A stretch of 64,000 nt of DNA from MVRE01 sp015660965 (GTDB lineage: Archaea > Halobacteriota > Methanomicrobia > Methanomicrobiales > Methanospirillaceae), in contig JBEKCC010000001.1 in NCBI GenBank assembly GCA_050015095.1, forward strand, positions 248,001 through 312,000, in the 5' to 3' direction. The notes beneath the pieces were generated by a model that was given only the letters and a program-made list of their open reading frames with translations, did not search any database and had not been told where the DNA came from. The position numbers were made by a program, and so were the translations under genes. This document shows, in pieces, positions 25,804 to 34,877 of this stretch (positions are counted from its first letter, which is position 1; the number at the start of each line of letters is the position of its first letter).

Positions 25804-26346
25804 ATGAGCCTCCTCATCTTGGAATGCGTACCAAAGAAATCAAAAGGCCGTGAAGGATTGGCACTCTACCATTTCCTCAAAATGCCCATAGGGACGGATA
25901 TTGACGTCAAGTTGGTCGAGATCCGGACAAAATAGGAGTTTTTGAGGTTTTTATCTAACAAGAGGTACCTCAGCCGATTCCAATTCGTCCATCTCTCGGG
26001 ACATGGATCAATTCATAAACATGTAGGAGTGTTCGAGTTACCATACGGCGATGTTTTGCCGCAGGAGTTTCCCAAAGCATGCTTCGAATGGCAGTGTATT
26101 ACGTTATCCGCATGTGAACTGGGAAAGTCAGACTTCAGCGGTCCGTTTGTTCAGCAAACGTTGCCGGAATTTGTCATCGGTCCATCACGAGATGTGACCT
26201 TTGACGACGCCATCATCTTTTGGGTCATTTTTTACTTTTTTGTTCTCTACCGTGACTTCAAAGCCACCACGGCTTTCGACAAAACGAGGGGATTTCTCGC
26301 ACACCATATCAAGGGCGGGTTCAGTTACTGGAAGATGGAAGAGTGA
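25804..26346 (+). pseudogene. CHAT (caspase-like) protease gene with in-frame amber codon
   Basis: From ATG 25804 the frame encodes MSLLILECVPKKSKGREGLA and onward to TAG at 25933, then continues in the same frame for another 137 codons to 26346. The downstream part has VHLSGHG (candidate catalytic His) and ITLSACELGKS (candidate Cys), the dyad of CHAT proteases, followed by EFVIGPSRDVTFDDA. Read through, the protein has 180 positions and looks continuous (residues before and after the TAG fit one strand/helix pattern). It is therefore a nonsense-mutated gene, a read-through product, or a TAG-decoded residue. TAG ends other genes here (for example pelota), so a mutation is the simplest reading. 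Confidence 0.7.
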
Positions 26347-26513
26347 TCTAACCTATGACAACCTTTGAAATTTTTAAGTGAATTATTTTAAAATTTTTTT
26401 TATCCCCCTTTCAACAATATAAATATTTCTCTTTTATCATTCCATTAATATTTAGAGAAATTCCTTTTATTACAATTAATAGCCTTCAAATTTTAATTTT
26501 TGCGATAAGAAAG

Positions 26514-26524
26514 TATTTTAATAA
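26514..26524 (+). promoter_or_regulatory. TATA box of the arl operon
   Basis: TATTTTAATAA is centred 29 bases before ATG 26548, the spacing for a leaderless message. No ribosome-binding site is present. Confidence 0.5.
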
Positions 26525-26547
26525 CGATCTGGATATAGCTATATATT

Positions 26548-27468
26548 ATGGCGGTCAATCCGGCGCAGGGAGACCACACTATCACGGAAGCCTCAGATAA
26601 TGATACAGAGGCTAAGATAAAAAACCTTGAACGTGAGGTTGATCTGATTAAGACATCCATCAAGCGACTCCTTATGGACATACGCGAGCGTATGAACGAA
26701 CTGGAAAACCCGTTCACAATTACTCAACAAGGAAGTGGTGGAGATCCTAACGCTTCGAGTACAAGACGCCCCAGAGAGGATTCGGAAGAGACAAAGAGAG
26801 CTGCGCTGGAATCAAAGGAAGCTTCCCTCAATGCTCGAGAAACAGAAATGAACCGATCTCAGGAAAGATACCCCACCTCTCAACAATCAGCTCCACGAAT
26901 AGTGCAAACTCCCCAGCAATCTATGATAGTTGATGACCGCCGTCTTATGGACGAACAGTTGCTCGCCCAGTTTAAAGCCCAGTTAATGGCAACGAAACCT
27001 GCACCATCCATTCAAAACATTCTCCATCAACCGAGTGAAAAACTCCAGCTTCAGAAAGTGTATAAACTCTTCAAATGGACCGATCATGCGGTAAGGAAAT
27101 TTGGGAATGACCGTCTTGAGATCATGCTCCAATCATTTAATAAAATGGGTCATATCAGTAAGGACGCAAGTGATGAGATTCGTGAAATTGCACGACTTAT
27201 GCCAGCGAGTCTTGGTGAGGAGCACGAAGTTGGTCCTGACGAATACGTTTCAGAACTTTACACGTTGAACCGAATCGTTACTCCAGAAGATACATCACTC
27301 GACCGGGACATGATTGAAGTGATGATGGAACAACGATCGCAACCAACCAAAGTAGAAGTACCATTGCCAGCAAAGATCGAGTTCCCGAAAATACCAGAGA
27401 AAGAGAAGCGTCCATCAAAGAACCAAGATCTTGAAGAAGACTGGATGAACCTCCCAGATAGGATATGA
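26548..27468 (+). CDS. Archaellum cytosolic ring/adaptor protein, FlaC/D/E fusion
   Basis: This 306-residue protein has an N-terminal coiled coil (AKIKNLEREVDLIKTSIKRL), a long Gln/Arg/Ser-rich disordered linker at about residues 60-160 and a C-terminal FlaD/E domain containing the signature VGPDEYVSELYTLNRIVTPE. In euryarchaea FlaC, D and E couple the archaellum motor to the taxis response through CheF and CheY. Here one gene appears to replace the set. CheF is encoded nearby at 34059-34871. It opens the arl operon, and arlG follows after 4 bases. Confidence 0.85.
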   Translation: MAVNPAQGDHTITEASDNDTEAKIKNLEREVDLIKTSIKRLLMDIRERMNELENPFTITQQGSGGDPNASSTRRPREDSEETKRAALESKEASLNARETEMNRSQERYPTSQQSAPRIVQTPQQSMIVDDRRLMDEQLLAQFKAQLMATKPAPSIQNILHQPSEKLQLQKVYKLFKWTDHAVRKFGNDRLEIMLQSFNKMGHISKDASDEIREIARLMPASLGEEHEVGPDEYVSELYTLNRIVTPEDTSLDRDMIEVMMEQRSQPTKVEVPLPAKIEFPKIPEKEKRPSKNQDLEEDWMNLPDRI

Positions 27469-27472
27469 TTCA

Positions 27473-27991
27473 GTGGCATCCGAAACCTTTGTAACCGCTC
27501 TTTTAATCATTACTGGTATTGTCGCAGCAGGAATCCTAATTAGTGCTGTCTATCCGGTTGTCTGGACTATGGCAGGTTCGTTCACTTCGTCAGCCCATCA
27601 AACGGATATCCAGATAAGAACGGATTTCAAAATTGTATCGACGTATGCCAGTGAAACTGGGACTGTAAAAATCTTAATGGTAAATATAGGTACCGTTCCA
27701 ATCGGGATATCAGATATTCAGAAGAGTATTGTTAATATAGGGAATACCGGGAATTTTGGGGTTGCGCGTTGGGTTGCCAGTTTACCAAGCCCTGCAGATG
27801 GTTACTGGACATATACTCTCTATAAAACCGATAGTAGTCCAAACCAATGGAGTCCGGGGGAGACAATAGAGATTGATACAGGTAGTATATTGATCGGTGA
27901 GGTTCCACCTGCTACCCCTTCCGTTTATTTCCAGTTTATTCTACCGTCGGGAGTATGGAGATCTGCAGAATTTACAATATCCAAACCGTAG
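27473..27991 (+). CDS. flaG: Archaellum stator protein FlaG/ArlG
   Basis: This 172-residue protein starts at GTG 27473. An N-terminal hydrophobic helix (FVTALLIITGIVAAGILIS) precedes a pseudoperiplasmic beta-sandwich domain. FlaG and FlaF form a stator that anchors the motor to the S-layer. MASETFVTALL is the family's N-terminal pattern. It is followed by flaF after 18 bases. Confidence 0.9.
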   Translation: MASETFVTALLIITGIVAAGILISAVYPVVWTMAGSFTSSAHQTDIQIRTDFKIVSTYASETGTVKILMVNIGTVPIGISDIQKSIVNIGNTGNFGVARWVASLPSPADGYWTYTLYKTDSSPNQWSPGETIEIDTGSILIGEVPPATPSVYFQFILPSGVWRSAEFTISKP

Positions 27992-28009
27992 TGAGGTCTA
28001 AATAAGAAT

Positions 28010-28516
28010 ATGCCAATCGGGGAATTAATCGGGGCTGCAATTGGGATAATGTTACTTATTATTGTAGCTTATGTGGTTGTCGGATCGGTTCTGGTAACTA
28101 CACAAATTAGCCTTTCGGCACAACGGGACGTGGCTTGGCAGAACGAAGCGAGATTAAACACCCAAATGATAATATCTAATAAAAGCAGTGAAGGAACTAA
28201 TGTTTATTTGACGGTTAATAATACTGGTAATGAAATAATATCAGATTTTTCACATATGTATATTATCTCGTCAACAAACTGCAATCCAGTACCTTTCTTT
28301 TACAATTTCAGTACGAGCGGAACTATTAATCCGTGGAATTGGAATATTTCAAGAATTTACGCCGGTGCTTTTCCAGAATCTCAACATATTGGCATGCTCG
28401 ATCCGGGGGAAGAAATGGATATCTGGTACCAGTTTACTCCATGCACCCCCTCTACAAATGTATATGTGACAGTCGTAACGGGGAACGGTGCGACGATATC
28501 AACGAGTATTCCATGA
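28010..28516 (+). CDS. flaF: Archaellum stator protein FlaF/ArlF
   Basis: This 168-residue protein has one N-terminal membrane helix (AAIGIMLLIIVAYVVVGSVL) and an extracellular immunoglobulin-like domain with the conserved VNNTGNEIIS and LDPGEEMDIWYQF, the FlaF signature. Known FlaF binds the S-layer. It is cotranscribed between flaG and flaH, and its stop lies 10 bases before the flaH ATG. Confidence 0.9.
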   Translation: MPIGELIGAAIGIMLLIIVAYVVVGSVLVTTQISLSAQRDVAWQNEARLNTQMIISNKSSEGTNVYLTVNNTGNEIISDFSHMYIISSTNCNPVPFFYNFSTSGTINPWNWNISRIYAGAFPESQHIGMLDPGEEMDIWYQFTPCTPSTNVYVTVVTGNGATISTSIP

Positions 28517-28526
28517 TCTGATATTT

Positions 28527-29261
28527 ATGCCACCAAACGTCACAGATCTGATAGGCGGACAAAATAAACATATTATCTCTACGGGAAACTATGAGCTGGA
28601 TAAAAGAATCGCTGATGGACTCCCCCTCACTTCCCTCACCCTCATTGAAGGAGAAAATGACACTGGAAAAAGTGTACTCACTCAGCAGATTATCTGGGGT
28701 GCAATGAAACAAGGACTCTCCATCGATCTCTACACCACAGAAAACACAACTAAAAGTTTCATCACACAGATGGAATCGATGAGCCTTGACATTTCGGAAT
28801 ACTTTGCATGGGGATATTTGAGGATATTTCCGCTACACGCTGGAGGTTTTGAATGGACAAAAGAAGAGATTGAGGTTGCTCTTCAGCGGCTCATTGCAAG
28901 TATTAAAAAAAGCCCGGCGCAAGTGGCGATCATAGATTCACTCACACTCTTCACGGAATATACCGATTCAGATACAATCCTTGAGTTCTTTACCAATTGC
29001 AAATCTCTCGTAGACCGGGGAAAGACAATTATTGTTTCCCTTCATACCTATGCATTCGAAGAGGATACGCTTGTGCGTATCAGGTCGATCTCCGACGCAC
29101 ATCTAAATATGAAGAAAGCACTTATGGGAGATAAGTACGTGATGGTACTCGAAGTGGTGAAGGTACACGGAGCAAAAAAGACTTCAGGTAATATGGTGAG
29201 TTTCGAAGTACATGCCGGGTATGGAATGAAGGTCATCCCAATGAGCTTTGCAAAGATCTAA
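28527..29261 (+). CDS. flaH: Archaellum motor ATP-binding protein FlaH/ArlH
   Basis: This 244-residue RecA/KaiC-like protein binds ATP and regulates the FlaI motor. The Walker A site is IEGENDTGKS near residue 41, and VAIIDSLTLF is the Walker B strand. ATG 28527 gives the expected N-terminus; an in-frame GTG at 28488 lies inside flaF and is less likely. The stop TAA ends one base before the flaI ATG. Confidence 0.94.
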   Translation: MPPNVTDLIGGQNKHIISTGNYELDKRIADGLPLTSLTLIEGENDTGKSVLTQQIIWGAMKQGLSIDLYTTENTTKSFITQMESMSLDISEYFAWGYLRIFPLHAGGFEWTKEEIEVALQRLIASIKKSPAQVAIIDSLTLFTEYTDSDTILEFFTNCKSLVDRGKTIIVSLHTYAFEEDTLVRIRSISDAHLNMKKALMGDKYVMVLEVVKVHGAKKTSGNMVSFEVHAGYGMKVIPMSFAKI

Positions 29262-29262
29262 T

Positions 29263-31140
29263 ATGGGTTCACTTTCTGCGACGGTTAATCTTCCCTTCAA
29301 ACCGGAAGTCATCAAGGATGATAGTGATATTTATGGCGATCTTGAGTCAAGTGCACTATTTAAAATGCTTCCGGCAAATGCCAAAGAATATGTGAGAACG
29401 AGTCCCCATCTTCTCGAATACCTCCATGTGTTTCCAGTCAATGTATACGGTATTCCTCTATTCCTTTCAGAGCTGAAAAAAGATCTCCGGTTCATGAAGA
29501 ATCCCAATCTAATCTACCCCGTGAATGAAACTACCTTTGTCCATATCTTACCAGATCCTGACGACGTGCGTAATTTTTATATTCCTATCGAACCGTCATT
29601 TCTCCACAGTGTAAATAACCTCATGCCTTATATTGAAACCAAATTGATCGACATAATTGACGGTTTAGAAAGTAATGCGAGGACTGATCAAGAAAGAGCA
29701 GAAGTGTTGAAGAAGGTACTTGCAACAATTGCGATTATAAAAGAAAAGGATACCGATATCAAATTACTCACAGCGGGAAATAAAGAAACAAATGATCTTA
29801 AGAGTAAAATTGTAACCTTTTTAAAAACAGACTTTACTGCACAGAAAAAAATAAAGAAACAAGACAGTGCTTCATCGAGCAAAATCCCCGTAACACCCGA
29901 TGGGAAGGTAATACTCACTCCTGAGGAGTATCGAGCAATAGAGTATCTTTTAATTCGAGACAAAATCGACATGGGTGTGCTCAAACCATTTTTAAGTGAC
30001 CCATATATTGAAGATATATCGTGCGATGGAGTTGGACCAATCTTTATTGAACATAAAATCTTCAGAGGACTCAAATCGGTAATTGAATTCAAGGTTAGTA
30101 GTGAGCTAGATGAGTTCGTAGTGAAAATTGCCGAACGTATCAAACGACCAATCACGTACCGAAATCCAGTCGTCGATTCCACACTTCCTGATGGTTCGCG
30201 TATCAATATTGTATACGGTACTGAAATCAGCCGGCATGGCAGCAATTTCACAATCCGCAAAGTGAATGAGATCCCCCTTTCAGTCCTAAATATCATCGAA
30301 TATGGCAGTCTTGATTACATATCCGCCGCCTACATTTGGCTCTGTGTTGAATATGGTATGTCAATCTTTGTTTCAGGTGAAACTGCAAGTGGAAAAACTA
30401 CCTTTTTAAACGCAATTACGACATTCATACCGCCGGAAAATAAGATTGTCTCAATAGAAGATACCCCTGAGCTGAACCTCCCGCACCACAATTGGGTGAG
30501 AGAAGTAGCACTTGCAAAAGGTAAGGGTGAAAGTATTGTCACCTCCACAGGAGAAGTGACAATGTTCGATTTACTCAAATCAGCACTGCGTCAGCGTCCC
30601 AATCAAATCCTTGTAGGTGAGATCAGAGGTATAGAGGGATCTGTCGCATTTAGTGCCATGCAGACTGGGCACCCCGTCATGACCACGTTCCACGCTGCTT
30701 CTGTCGAAAAATTGATACAACGTCTCTGTGGTGATCCGATTAATATTCCAAAAACATATGTTGATAATCTAAATCTCATTATCCTTACAAGTGCGGTAAA
30801 GCGCCCTGACGGACAAACCGTGCGCCGAATGACAAGCATCAACGAACTTGTTGGTTACAATGCCGAAACCGGAGGTTTCACGTTTGTGCAGATGTTTGCA
30901 TGGGATCCACTAACCGATACCTTCCTTTGGACCGGTCGAGGAAGTTCCTATGTGCTTGAGAATAAGATAGCAACAATACTTGGAATTCCGGATAATAAAA
31001 AATCTGAAATTTATTTAGAAGTAGAAAAAAGGGCAAAGATCCTTGAACGCCTTCACAAAGCCGGTTATGCTAACTTCTGGGATCTCTTCCATATGATCAC
31101 CAAGATTAAGAAACAAGGGCTTCTCACAGTAGGGTCCTAA
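29263..31140 (+). CDS. flaI: Archaellum motor ATPase FlaI/ArlI
   Basis: This 625-residue secretion-type ATPase drives assembly and rotation of the archaellum. Walker A is GETASGKTTF near residue 372; the Asp and His boxes and Walker B follow (ILVGEIRGIEGS, VMTTFHAAS). An N-terminal extension of about 100 residues makes it longer than the usual 520-560. A Lys-rich linker around residue 200 separates the N-terminal domains. ATG 29263 is chosen over the TTG at 29248 inside flaH. flaJ starts 3 bases after its stop. Confidence 0.95.
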   Translation: MGSLSATVNLPFKPEVIKDDSDIYGDLESSALFKMLPANAKEYVRTSPHLLEYLHVFPVNVYGIPLFLSELKKDLRFMKNPNLIYPVNETTFVHILPDPDDVRNFYIPIEPSFLHSVNNLMPYIETKLIDIIDGLESNARTDQERAEVLKKVLATIAIIKEKDTDIKLLTAGNKETNDLKSKIVTFLKTDFTAQKKIKKQDSASSSKIPVTPDGKVILTPEEYRAIEYLLIRDKIDMGVLKPFLSDPYIEDISCDGVGPIFIEHKIFRGLKSVIEFKVSSELDEFVVKIAERIKRPITYRNPVVDSTLPDGSRINIVYGTEISRHGSNFTIRKVNEIPLSVLNIIEYGSLDYISAAYIWLCVEYGMSIFVSGETASGKTTFLNAITTFIPPENKIVSIEDTPELNLPHHNWVREVALAKGKGESIVTSTGEVTMFDLLKSALRQRPNQILVGEIRGIEGSVAFSAMQTGHPVMTTFHAASVEKLIQRLCGDPINIPKTYVDNLNLIILTSAVKRPDGQTVRRMTSINELVGYNAETGGFTFVQMFAWDPLTDTFLWTGRGSSYVLENKIATILGIPDNKKSEIYLEVEKRAKILERLHKAGYANFWDLFHMITKIKKQGLLTVGS

Positions 31141-31143
31141 CCT

Positions 31144-32772
31144 ATGTTCGAGACCATACGAGACCGTTTGCGAGGGTTCCAAGGCGGTTCACTCCCATTT
31201 GAAGAAAGTATCAACTCCATCAAAGACAGAATCGCCCAAATTTTTGTGAATAGACAAATCGGTGCTGACCTATTGTACATGATAACTTACATGACGTCAC
31301 TTGCACTTGCAAATGCGACCCGTCCCGAGATCTTTTCTTCCGCATCTGAACGCAAGGAATACCTCACTTCGAAATACATTGCCAAAGTCAATATGTTCGT
31401 GAAGAAATGGAACTATAGCTACTCTGAATCCCTGAGTAATGTTGCTGAAAGAACCGAAAATGAGATTCTTCGGAATATGTTGATGAGGTATTCAAACTCT
31501 ATTCAATCGAATGTGCCCGATGAGGAATTTTTAGACCACGAACTTCAAACGAGTCGGAGTGTTTATCGTAGCTTATATGAGAATGGGTTTGAAAATTTAA
31601 AGAAATGGGGAGACGCCTATGTTGCAATGTTACTGGCCGGAACTGTGATTGCGATTACTCTCATGATTTCAATTGCAATCTTTTCCTCGGAAGGATTCCA
31701 GGGAACCCTGAACATATCGTATGGGATTATTCTTGCTATTTGTGTTTTTGGCATTTTTTTAATGTTACAATCAGTCCCGGAAGACCCCAAAACTCATAAT
31801 TTACAAGATCGTGGTTCAAATGAACAGAATACGATCCACTCAATAGAGCGTATCCTTGTGCCTATTACCATAATTCTTGCATTGATCCTTTGGTTTATCG
31901 GTATTCCCATCGGTTGGGTTTTCATGCTTGTTGGTTTCCTGATTGCACCTCTCGGGATTATCGGGTTCATTGATGACCACAACATCACGTTAAGGGACAG
32001 TGATTTTGTCACATTTATCCGAAATTATGGGGCGATCATGGGTGGGCAAGCGACAACTTCTGTCCATGCTCTCGGGGCAATTAACAGAAAAGCCTTTACT
32101 GCGTTAGAACCCCTCATCAATTCAGTCTACTCGAAAATGAACCTAGGTCTCGATGAAAAGCAGGTTTGGGAACGGTTCATAGGGGAATCGGGTAGCGACC
32201 TAATCTCGATGTACCTGAACATCTATCTCGATACGGTGAGGTTGGGTGGCCCAGCAGAACCAATTGGTAAAGTGATAAGTGGGTCGATGTACGAGCAGGT
32301 ACTCCTCAGGGAAAAAAAGGACATGCTTGCTAAAAGTTTCATCATGATTCTCGTACCTATGCACATTGCCATGGCAGGTATCTTTGTCGTTCTTTATCAC
32401 ATTATGGTGACACTTACCGGCTCCGTTTCAAAAATGATGACACATTTCCAGAATTTATCTGCAACAGCTGGAGGATCAAGTACAGTTGGAGGAGTCTCAG
32501 CCAGTAACGCTGCTTTGGGCGGTACCATGGGTATGTTTTCCAATTTCCCCCAAGAGGCAATGGGGGCATATGTTATAATCATCATTACTATTCTCACAAT
32601 CTCCAACATTACCATTTCAAAAATTGCTTTAGGAGGGGATCGATATATGTACTACTTCTTCGCAGCTATATTCTGTATAATTACCGGACTAGTGTTCCTA
32701 ATCGCCCCAGTAGTTGTTAACATGTTCTTTAACCCGGCAGCACTGGCAAATGTGGCTGGAGCAGGAGCATAA
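31144..32772 (+). CDS. flaJ: Archaellum membrane platform protein FlaJ/ArlJ
   Basis: The 542-residue polytopic protein is the membrane platform on which FlaI acts. A soluble N-terminal domain precedes groups of membrane helices at about 160-215, 240-275 and 395-425, and a C-terminal pair. The TadC/GspF-type cytosolic repeats lie between (RNYGAIMGGQATTSVHALGA). A Gly/Ser/Ala-rich loop before the last helices is unusual. The next gene starts 13 bases downstream. Confidence 0.95.
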   Translation: MFETIRDRLRGFQGGSLPFEESINSIKDRIAQIFVNRQIGADLLYMITYMTSLALANATRPEIFSSASERKEYLTSKYIAKVNMFVKKWNYSYSESLSNVAERTENEILRNMLMRYSNSIQSNVPDEEFLDHELQTSRSVYRSLYENGFENLKKWGDAYVAMLLAGTVIAITLMISIAIFSSEGFQGTLNISYGIILAICVFGIFLMLQSVPEDPKTHNLQDRGSNEQNTIHSIERILVPITIILALILWFIGIPIGWVFMLVGFLIAPLGIIGFIDDHNITLRDSDFVTFIRNYGAIMGGQATTSVHALGAINRKAFTALEPLINSVYSKMNLGLDEKQVWERFIGESGSDLISMYLNIYLDTVRLGGPAEPIGKVISGSMYEQVLLREKKDMLAKSFIMILVPMHIAMAGIFVVLYHIMVTLTGSVSKMMTHFQNLSATAGGSSTVGGVSASNAALGGTMGMFSNFPQEAMGAYVIIIITILTISNITISKIALGGDRYMYYFFAAIFCIITGLVFLIAPVVVNMFFNPAALANVAGAGA

Positions 32773-32785
32773 TGACGAGGGAAAA

Positions 32786-34039
32786 ATGAACGAACGACTC
32801 CGTCAATTTTTAATCTTCATAATAACTGCAGGATCAGGAACGTTCTTTATTCTACTGAATCTCCCGCTGGTAGTTGTCCTTCCTTTCACCGTTGCCATTG
32901 GATTTGCGTCGTTGGTTGTCTTAGGTGCAATCCCAATCAATATGATACTGCATAAAGGTGTAAAACCCAAAAAAACACCCCTCTTTAAAAATCATGAAAT
33001 ATCTTTAGACACAAAAAAAAGTCCAGAACGAATAGGAATAGATGATGAGACGAAACCAGTTCCAGTCATTATTAAGGAGAAAAAGAGAGGCATTTCTTTT
33101 TATATAGACTCTATTGTCTCATCGTTCAAGATGTTTCGCACGATCCTTACCACACGTCAAAAATCAGGCAAAAAAAATATCGAAGAAATCGACAAACTTC
33201 TTAACGGAACGATTAATGAACATATCAAAACCTCTGCTATGGCAGAGGCATCAGCGGGAATGGGAGGGGTTGGATCCGATACAACATCACCGGGACAAAG
33301 AGGAAAAAGTGACACTAAAAGCTTATCGGATCAAGCACCCACCGAGGATCCTTTTTTATCTCTCTCCAGTGATGAACTTGAGTCCGGACTTCTTGATGGT
33401 GTCTACGAGGAAAAAAAGATTTCAACTAAACCTATAGACAGTGAAGAAATACCTTTAGAACCCAACTCAACTTCCCCCGGTGGGTCAGGAATCGCTATGG
33501 AAGATACAGATATTCCGATTCCACCACAACAGATCTCATCGGAACCACCGGAAATAGTACCAGAAACAGTGCCTGAAAACGAACCAGATCTTGATGATTT
33601 CGGTGATTTTGAAGACACTGGATTTGGTGATGAGAATCTTGGAGAATTGGATGCTATTGATTTTGACAAGGTAAACCTCGATGAGGAAACTGCAGACAAG
33701 GAATTGGAACCAACGTCAATTCAAACATCTGCAGGATCATCCGGATCTCCATCATCCCTAATAAGTCCAGGAAGTGTTCAGGAGACTTCGACCGATCAAA
33801 GTGACATGGTAATTTTTACAAAAGATACGAATGTTGCTAATGATATGATAAATTCAATCGCAGCGGATATCAAGGTCATAAAAAAATCAGAAGACCTTGT
33901 CCTGTTGCGTGAACTCAAGGATTTCAAAGCACCAAGTGAAGATATTGAGGCAGAACTGGACGATTTATACAAAGCTCTTGATTCAGCTGCAGACAAACAG
34001 AAAAAACTGAAAAAATCTACAAATTTGCCGATAAAATAA
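32786..34039 (+). CDS. Acidic membrane-anchored protein downstream of flaJ, unknown
   Basis: ATG 32786 follows GAGG and gives 417 residues. Two adjacent membrane helices (about 7-27 and 31-53) form a hairpin, followed by a short basic helical segment and a long disordered acidic region (PENEPDLDDFGDFEDTGFGD and similar). The last about 80 residues form a predicted charged helical unit (DMINSIAADIKVIKKSEDLV, LDDLYKALDSAADKQKKL). Tight linkage with flaJ suggests an archaellum- or taxis-linked job, perhaps an adaptor for motor assembly. No named family is recognised. Confidence 0.8.
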   Translation: MNERLRQFLIFIITAGSGTFFILLNLPLVVVLPFTVAIGFASLVVLGAIPINMILHKGVKPKKTPLFKNHEISLDTKKSPERIGIDDETKPVPVIIKEKKRGISFYIDSIVSSFKMFRTILTTRQKSGKKNIEEIDKLLNGTINEHIKTSAMAEASAGMGGVGSDTTSPGQRGKSDTKSLSDQAPTEDPFLSLSSDELESGLLDGVYEEKKISTKPIDSEEIPLEPNSTSPGGSGIAMEDTDIPIPPQQISSEPPEIVPETVPENEPDLDDFGDFEDTGFGDENLGELDAIDFDKVNLDEETADKELEPTSIQTSAGSSGSPSSLISPGSVQETSTDQSDMVIFTKDTNVANDMINSIAADIKVIKKSEDLVLLRELKDFKAPSEDIEAELDDLYKALDSAADKQKKLKKSTNLPIK

Positions 34040-34058
34040 TTAAAAAAAGTGAAAAAGA

Positions 34059-34871
34059 TTATTTTATCTTGGATTTTGTTCTTTCTAAAATATATTTGAC
34101 ACCTTTTCCAGTCAGTTTGATCTCCCGTCTTGTTGTCATCACTTCCGCAAATTTTAATTCGAGGAATCTATCATAGATTGCATCTAACTTCTCGTGAGGT
34201 ATATTAAGCATATTTTCTATAGCTTGGGAATCCACACCACTTTGAACAAGTACCATTACCTGCTTATCAGTAGCGTCGATTTTGTCCCCCTCAATTTCGG
34301 CTTCTTTATTGCCATTTTTTAAAAATTTGTAGAACAGTTGTAGATTTGCTGTTGGGCAAAGAACCTGACTTGACATGATTTCTCCAGACCCTAGATGATC
34401 AATCCTGATAATATCAACAGTCTTTCCCTTAACTTCGGTCTTGGCCAGTTCAATCGACTTTACATCTTGAATGGATACAGAATTCTGTTTCGTGGGATTA
34501 ACAAACCAAATACTGTTCTTTACAACAACAACATTGCCCTTTTCCCACTTTGCATCCTTAATTAACGCACCCCCCCGCATCGCCGGGGATTTATAGTAGG
34601 CAAGAAGTCGATAATTGGCGTCACAAGAGTTTAAAATCAATTTTTTTAAGATTTCGAGAACTTTATTAACAGATTTAATTTTTAGTATCCGTTCTTCATT
34701 TGTAATGAAGGTAACAATCAGTGTGTTACTTTTTTCGATGAGATCAACAATTGATTCAAACTGAATTTTCTGGTTAATAGGTTCAGAAATAACAATTTTA
34801 TCTTCATCAATACCTAACTTTACGACGACCCATTCATTATTATGGTCGATTTTCGCAGGAACCTCTTTCAT
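34059..34871 (-). CDS. cheF: Archaeal taxis adaptor CheF
   Basis: This 270-residue protein matches the archaeal-specific taxis protein CheF, the adaptor between phosphorylated CheY and the FlaCE/FlaD ring of the archaellum. The first about 195 residues form beta-rich domains (SIWFVNPTKQNSVSIQDVKS), and the C-terminal about 70 residues resemble a winged helix (DKQVMVLVQSGVDSQAIENM... LTGKGVKYILERT). It is convergent with the arl operon, with 19 bases between the stops. Upstream on its own strand, 6 bases away, is a helical-repeat gene. Confidence 0.85.
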   Translation of the reverse strand: MKEVPAKIDHNNEWVVVKLGIDEDKIVISEPINQKIQFESIVDLIEKSNTLIVTFITNEERILKIKSVNKVLEILKKLILNSCDANYRLLAYYKSPAMRGGALIKDAKWEKGNVVVVKNSIWFVNPTKQNSVSIQDVKSIELAKTEVKGKTVDIIRIDHLGSGEIMSSQVLCPTANLQLFYKFLKNGNKEAEIEGDKIDATDKQVMVLVQSGVDSQAIENMLNIPHEKLDAIYDRFLELKFAEVMTTRREIKLTGKGVKYILERTKSKIK

Positions 34872-34877
34872 ACAACC

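Noticed and set aside
25933..25935. TAG in the CHAT-like gene as pyrrolysine
   Set aside because: No pyl genes in the window, TAG ends several ordinary genes here, and CHAT proteins are not known pyrrolysine proteins; kept only as a possibility to test.
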